A DNA stretch of 7,526 bases from Firmicutes bacterium CAG:646 (GTDB lineage: Bacteria; Bacillota; Clostridia; Lachnospirales; Lachnospiraceae), in the NCBI GenBank assembly GCA_000432335.1, contig HF995373.1, forward strand, positions 55,765-63,290. The letters are read 5' to 3'. This document shows positions 5,955-7,526 of the stretch, piece by piece (position 1 is the first letter of the stretch; every line of letters begins with the position of its first letter). The notes beneath the pieces are model-generated. The model saw only the letters and a list, made by a program, of their open reading frames with translations, had not been told where the DNA came from and did no database searches. The position numbers and the translations under genes were made by a program.

Positions 5955-7017
5955 ACAAATGCTGGAAGAATCATTGAAAACAATCAGAAACGGGGAGGTA
6001 GTCGAAGGTACCGTAATCGATGTCAAAGAAGACGAGATCATTCTTAATATTGGTTACAAAGCTGACGGCATTCTTACAAAGAATGAGTACAGCAATGACC
6101 CATCCATCGATCTTACTTCCGTAGTGAAACCTGGTGATACCATGGAAGTTAAGGTTCTGAAAGTAAACGACGGCGAAGGTCAGGTGCTGCTGACTTACAA
6201 GAGACTGGCAGCAGAAAAAGGAAGTAAGAGATTAGAGGAAGCATTCGAAAATCAGGAAGTACTGACTGCAAAAGTAACACAGGTACTGAATGGTGGACTG
6301 AGTGTTGTGATTGATGAGACAAGAGTATTTATTCCGGCAAGCCTGGTATCTGATACTTTTGAAAAAGATCTGACAAAATATGCAGATCAGGAGATTGAAT
6401 TCGTTATCACAGAGTTCAACCCGAGAAGAAGAAGAATCATCGGTGACAGAAAACAGCTTCTGGTAGCTGCAAAAGCAGAACAGCAGAAAGCGCTTTTCGA
6501 GAGAATTTCCGTTGGTGATGTAGTTGAAGGTACTGTTAAAAACGTTACTGATTTTGGCGCATTTATTGATCTGGGCGGAGCTGACGGACTGTTGCACATC
6601 TCTGAGATGTCCTGGGGCAGAGTTGAGAATCCGAAGAAGATCTTTAAAGTAGGACAGCCGATCACCGTTCTGATCAAAGATATCAATGGTGACAAGATTG
6701 CTCTGAGTCTGAAGTTTGAGGATCAGAACCCATGGCTGAATGCAGATGAAAAATATGCTGTAGGTAATGTAGTAGAAGGAACAATCGCACGTATGACAGA
6801 TTTCGGCGCATTCGTAGAGCTGGAGCCAGGTGTAGACGCTCTGCTGCATGTATCTCAGATTTCCAGAGAGCATGTAGAAAAACCGGCAGACGTACTTAGC
6901 GTTGGACAGGTTATCACAGCAAAAGTTGTTGACTTCAATGGAGAAGAGAAGAAAATCAGCCTGAGTATGAAAGCGCTGGAGCCGGCAGCAGAAGAAGTAG
7001 AAGAAACAGAAGAGTAA
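5935..7017 (+). CDS. rpsA: 30S ribosomal protein S1 homologue with four S1 domains
   Basis: The 360-residue RNA-binding protein consists of four S1 (OB-fold) repeats at roughly residues 19-90, 107-175, 193-261 and 277-346. The third and fourth are canonical, with VTDFGAFIDLGGADGLLHIS (204-223) and TDFGAFVELEPGVDALLHVS (288-307), while the first two are more diverged. It ends in an acidic tail EEVEETEE and two in-frame stops (TAATAA). E. coli S1 has six domains; shorter forms with about four are usual in Firmicutes. S1 helps bind mRNA to the small ribosomal subunit, although its necessity in Gram-positives varies. The ATG at 5935 overlaps the end of ispH by 20 bases in another frame and has a strong GAGGAGG site. 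Codon use is more biased than in the preceding genes, as expected for high expression. It is the last gene of the operon, ahead of a strong terminator. Confidence 0.95.
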   Translation: MSELSFEQMLEESLKTIRNGEVVEGTVIDVKEDEIILNIGYKADGILTKNEYSNDPSIDLTSVVKPGDTMEVKVLKVNDGEGQVLLTYKRLAAEKGSKRLEEAFENQEVLTAKVTQVLNGGLSVVIDETRVFIPASLVSDTFEKDLTKYADQEIEFVITEFNPRRRRIIGDRKQLLVAAKAEQQKALFERISVGDVVEGTVKNVTDFGAFIDLGGADGLLHISEMSWGRVENPKKIFKVGQPITVLIKDINGDKIALSLKFEDQNPWLNADEKYAVGNVVEGTIARMTDFGAFVELEPGVDALLHVSQISREHVEKPADVLSVGQVITAKVVDFNGEEKKISLSMKALEPAAEEVEETEE

Positions 7018-7020
7018 TAA

Positions 7021-7077
7021 GTAATTGTGAAGGTATTGAACAGTTATAGGTAGCAAGAAGATGTAATTGTAAAAGTA
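7021..7077 (+). repeat. Imperfect 15-base direct repeat in the rpsA 3' region
   Basis: GTAATTGTGAAGGTA (7021-7035) and GTAATTGTAAAAGTA (7063-7077) match at 13 of 15 positions, 42 bases apart from start to start. The rest of 7018-7094 shows no ORF or clear promoter. It is probably a local duplication in the 3' untranslated region, with no known function. Confidence 0.35.
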
Positions 7078-7094
7078 CCAGACACTTGCACAAG

Positions 7095-7147
7095 AATAAA
7101 ATAAGCGATGCCTGAGATGGAATAGGGCATCGCTTATTTTATTTTTT
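7095..7147. terminator. Bidirectional rho-independent terminator between rpsA and the convergent minus-strand gene
   Basis: An uninterrupted 18-bp stem pairs 7095-7112 with 7126-7143 around a 13-base loop; its core is AAGCGATGCC with GGCATCGCTT. On the plus strand it is followed by a T run to 7147. On the minus strand it is followed by TTATTTTATTC-type sequence, and the convergent gene stops only 20 bases away, so it can serve both directions. Confidence 0.92.
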
Positions 7148-7162
7148 CAGGGAGTCAGACAG

Positions 7163-7526
7163 TTATGGAAAAATATGGGAGAGAAGATGGTTAAAATAGC
7201 GGACGCACCAGGAAGAATCCTGTGCCATTTTATCATCCCATAAAAACCAGCTGCAGGAATCCCGATATTCCCAACGGAAAGAGGGAGAGATTTCTTCTGA
7301 AAATTGTGGGAGGAATTGCCCTGTCTGCTTCTGGTAACAGGTGGATGCCTTTGCTTTTTCCCGATGTTCTTTGTCTACGTAGGCGCCTACGCTTTTGTGA
7401 ATGGCGCGGTCTTCTAAAGGAAGATAAAAGTAGTTTTTGTAATCTGGAAAGAAATATTTTAAGGTATCCTGAAGGATTGGAATATCTAAGGTGAGTTTTC
7501 CCTGATGGGCGGATAACTGACAACAG
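7163..7526 (-). CDS. C-terminal part of a minus-strand protein, tentatively RNase H-like exonuclease-type (start outside window)
   Basis: Reading the minus strand from 7525 to the TAA at 7165-7163 gives 120 open residues with no start codon needed inside the window. The composition is that of a real soluble protein, rich in Tyr, Phe, Trp, Asp, Glu and Lys. Distinct stretches include YFFPDYKNYFYLPLEDRAIH, HKSVGAYVDKEHREKAKAS and FRWEYRDSCSWF, ending in a helix-like YFNHLLSHIF. From memory these resemble the region C-terminal to the RNase H-like (YprB-type, RNase_H_2) domain in Lachnospiraceae proteins. The catalytic domain would lie beyond the right edge, so this name is tentative. Another minus-strand frame over 7233-7523 is also open, but its Arg/Ser-rich composition and leucine/proline pattern look like a shadow. 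The gene converges on rpsA and shares its terminator. Confidence 0.72.
   Translation of the reverse strand, partial: CCQLSAHQGKLTLDIPILQDTLKYFFPDYKNYFYLPLEDRAIHKSVGAYVDKEHREKAKASTCYQKQTGQFLPQFSEEISPSFRWEYRDSCSWFLWDDKMAQDSSWCVRYFNHLLSHIFP

Noticed and set aside
6232..7056. A 274-codon open frame on the minus strand opposite rpsA
   Set aside because: Complement of a biased, highly expressed S1 gene. The Cys/Phe/Tyr-rich product has no recognisable motif.
7378..7391. A perfect 14-base palindrome CGTAGGCGCCTACG
   Set aside because: It falls inside the coding frame of the minus-strand gene, encoding parts of VGAYV. With no neighbouring copies or promoter it is most likely chance.
7222..7494. A 90-codon plus-strand frame in the right part of the window
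   Set aside because: It is antisense to the better-supported minus-strand gene, has no ribosome site, and lies after the operon terminator without a clear promoter.
7233..7523. A 96-codon minus-strand frame starting at TTG near the right edge
   Set aside because: It is Arg/Ser-rich and lacks protein-like patterning. The overlapping frame ending at 7163 has far better composition and motif-like segments, so this one is its shadow.

Overview
The window looks like chromosomal DNA from a Gram-positive anaerobe of the class Clostridia, most likely family Lachnospiraceae (the Blautia/Dorea/Mediterraneibacter group). I infer this from strong AGGAGG-type ribosome sites, moderate GC with many AGA/GGA codons, the protein sequences themselves, and the flavoprotein-cmk-ispH-S1 gene order. 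No mobile element, CRISPR array, tRNA or rRNA is visible.

Layout. (1) Positions 1-2108 hold the 3' end of an oligopeptide/dipeptide ABC transporter operon: the C-terminus of an OppD/DppD ATPase, a complete OppF/DppF ATPase with an unusual insertion of about 160 residues, and a 95-residue tail-anchored membrane protein of unknown function. A hairpin terminator closes this unit. (2) A near-consensus sigma-A promoter at 2151-2179, with an inverted repeat over its -35 box, starts a five-gene unit: an RpiR/SIS-family regulator, an HI0933/BaiN-type flavoprotein, cytidylate kinase (cmk), 4-hydroxy-3-methylbut-2-enyl diphosphate reductase (ispH) and a four-domain ribosomal protein S1 (rpsA). The genes overlap or are separated by at most 9 bases. 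A second promoter probably lies inside ispH and would let rpsA be expressed on its own. (3) A long, nearly symmetrical hairpin at 7095-7143 ends this unit and probably also ends a convergent minus-strand gene. That gene enters from the right edge (7163-7526) and has no start codon in the window. Its 120 visible residues resemble the C-terminus of RNase H-like exonuclease-type proteins, a tentative assignment.

Together the genes cover peptide uptake, pyrimidine nucleotide supply, the last step of MEP-pathway isoprenoid synthesis and translation. These are mostly ordinary core genes. The parts most worth a second look are the coiled-coil-like insertion in OppF, the unknown tail-anchored protein in the transporter operon, a sugar-phosphate-type regulator heading a housekeeping operon with a dyad at its own promoter, an abrupt codon-usage break inside ispH, and the 20-base ispH/rpsA overlap whose stop codon sits on a UUUUGA sequence. 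I see no convincing wholly new multi-gene system.
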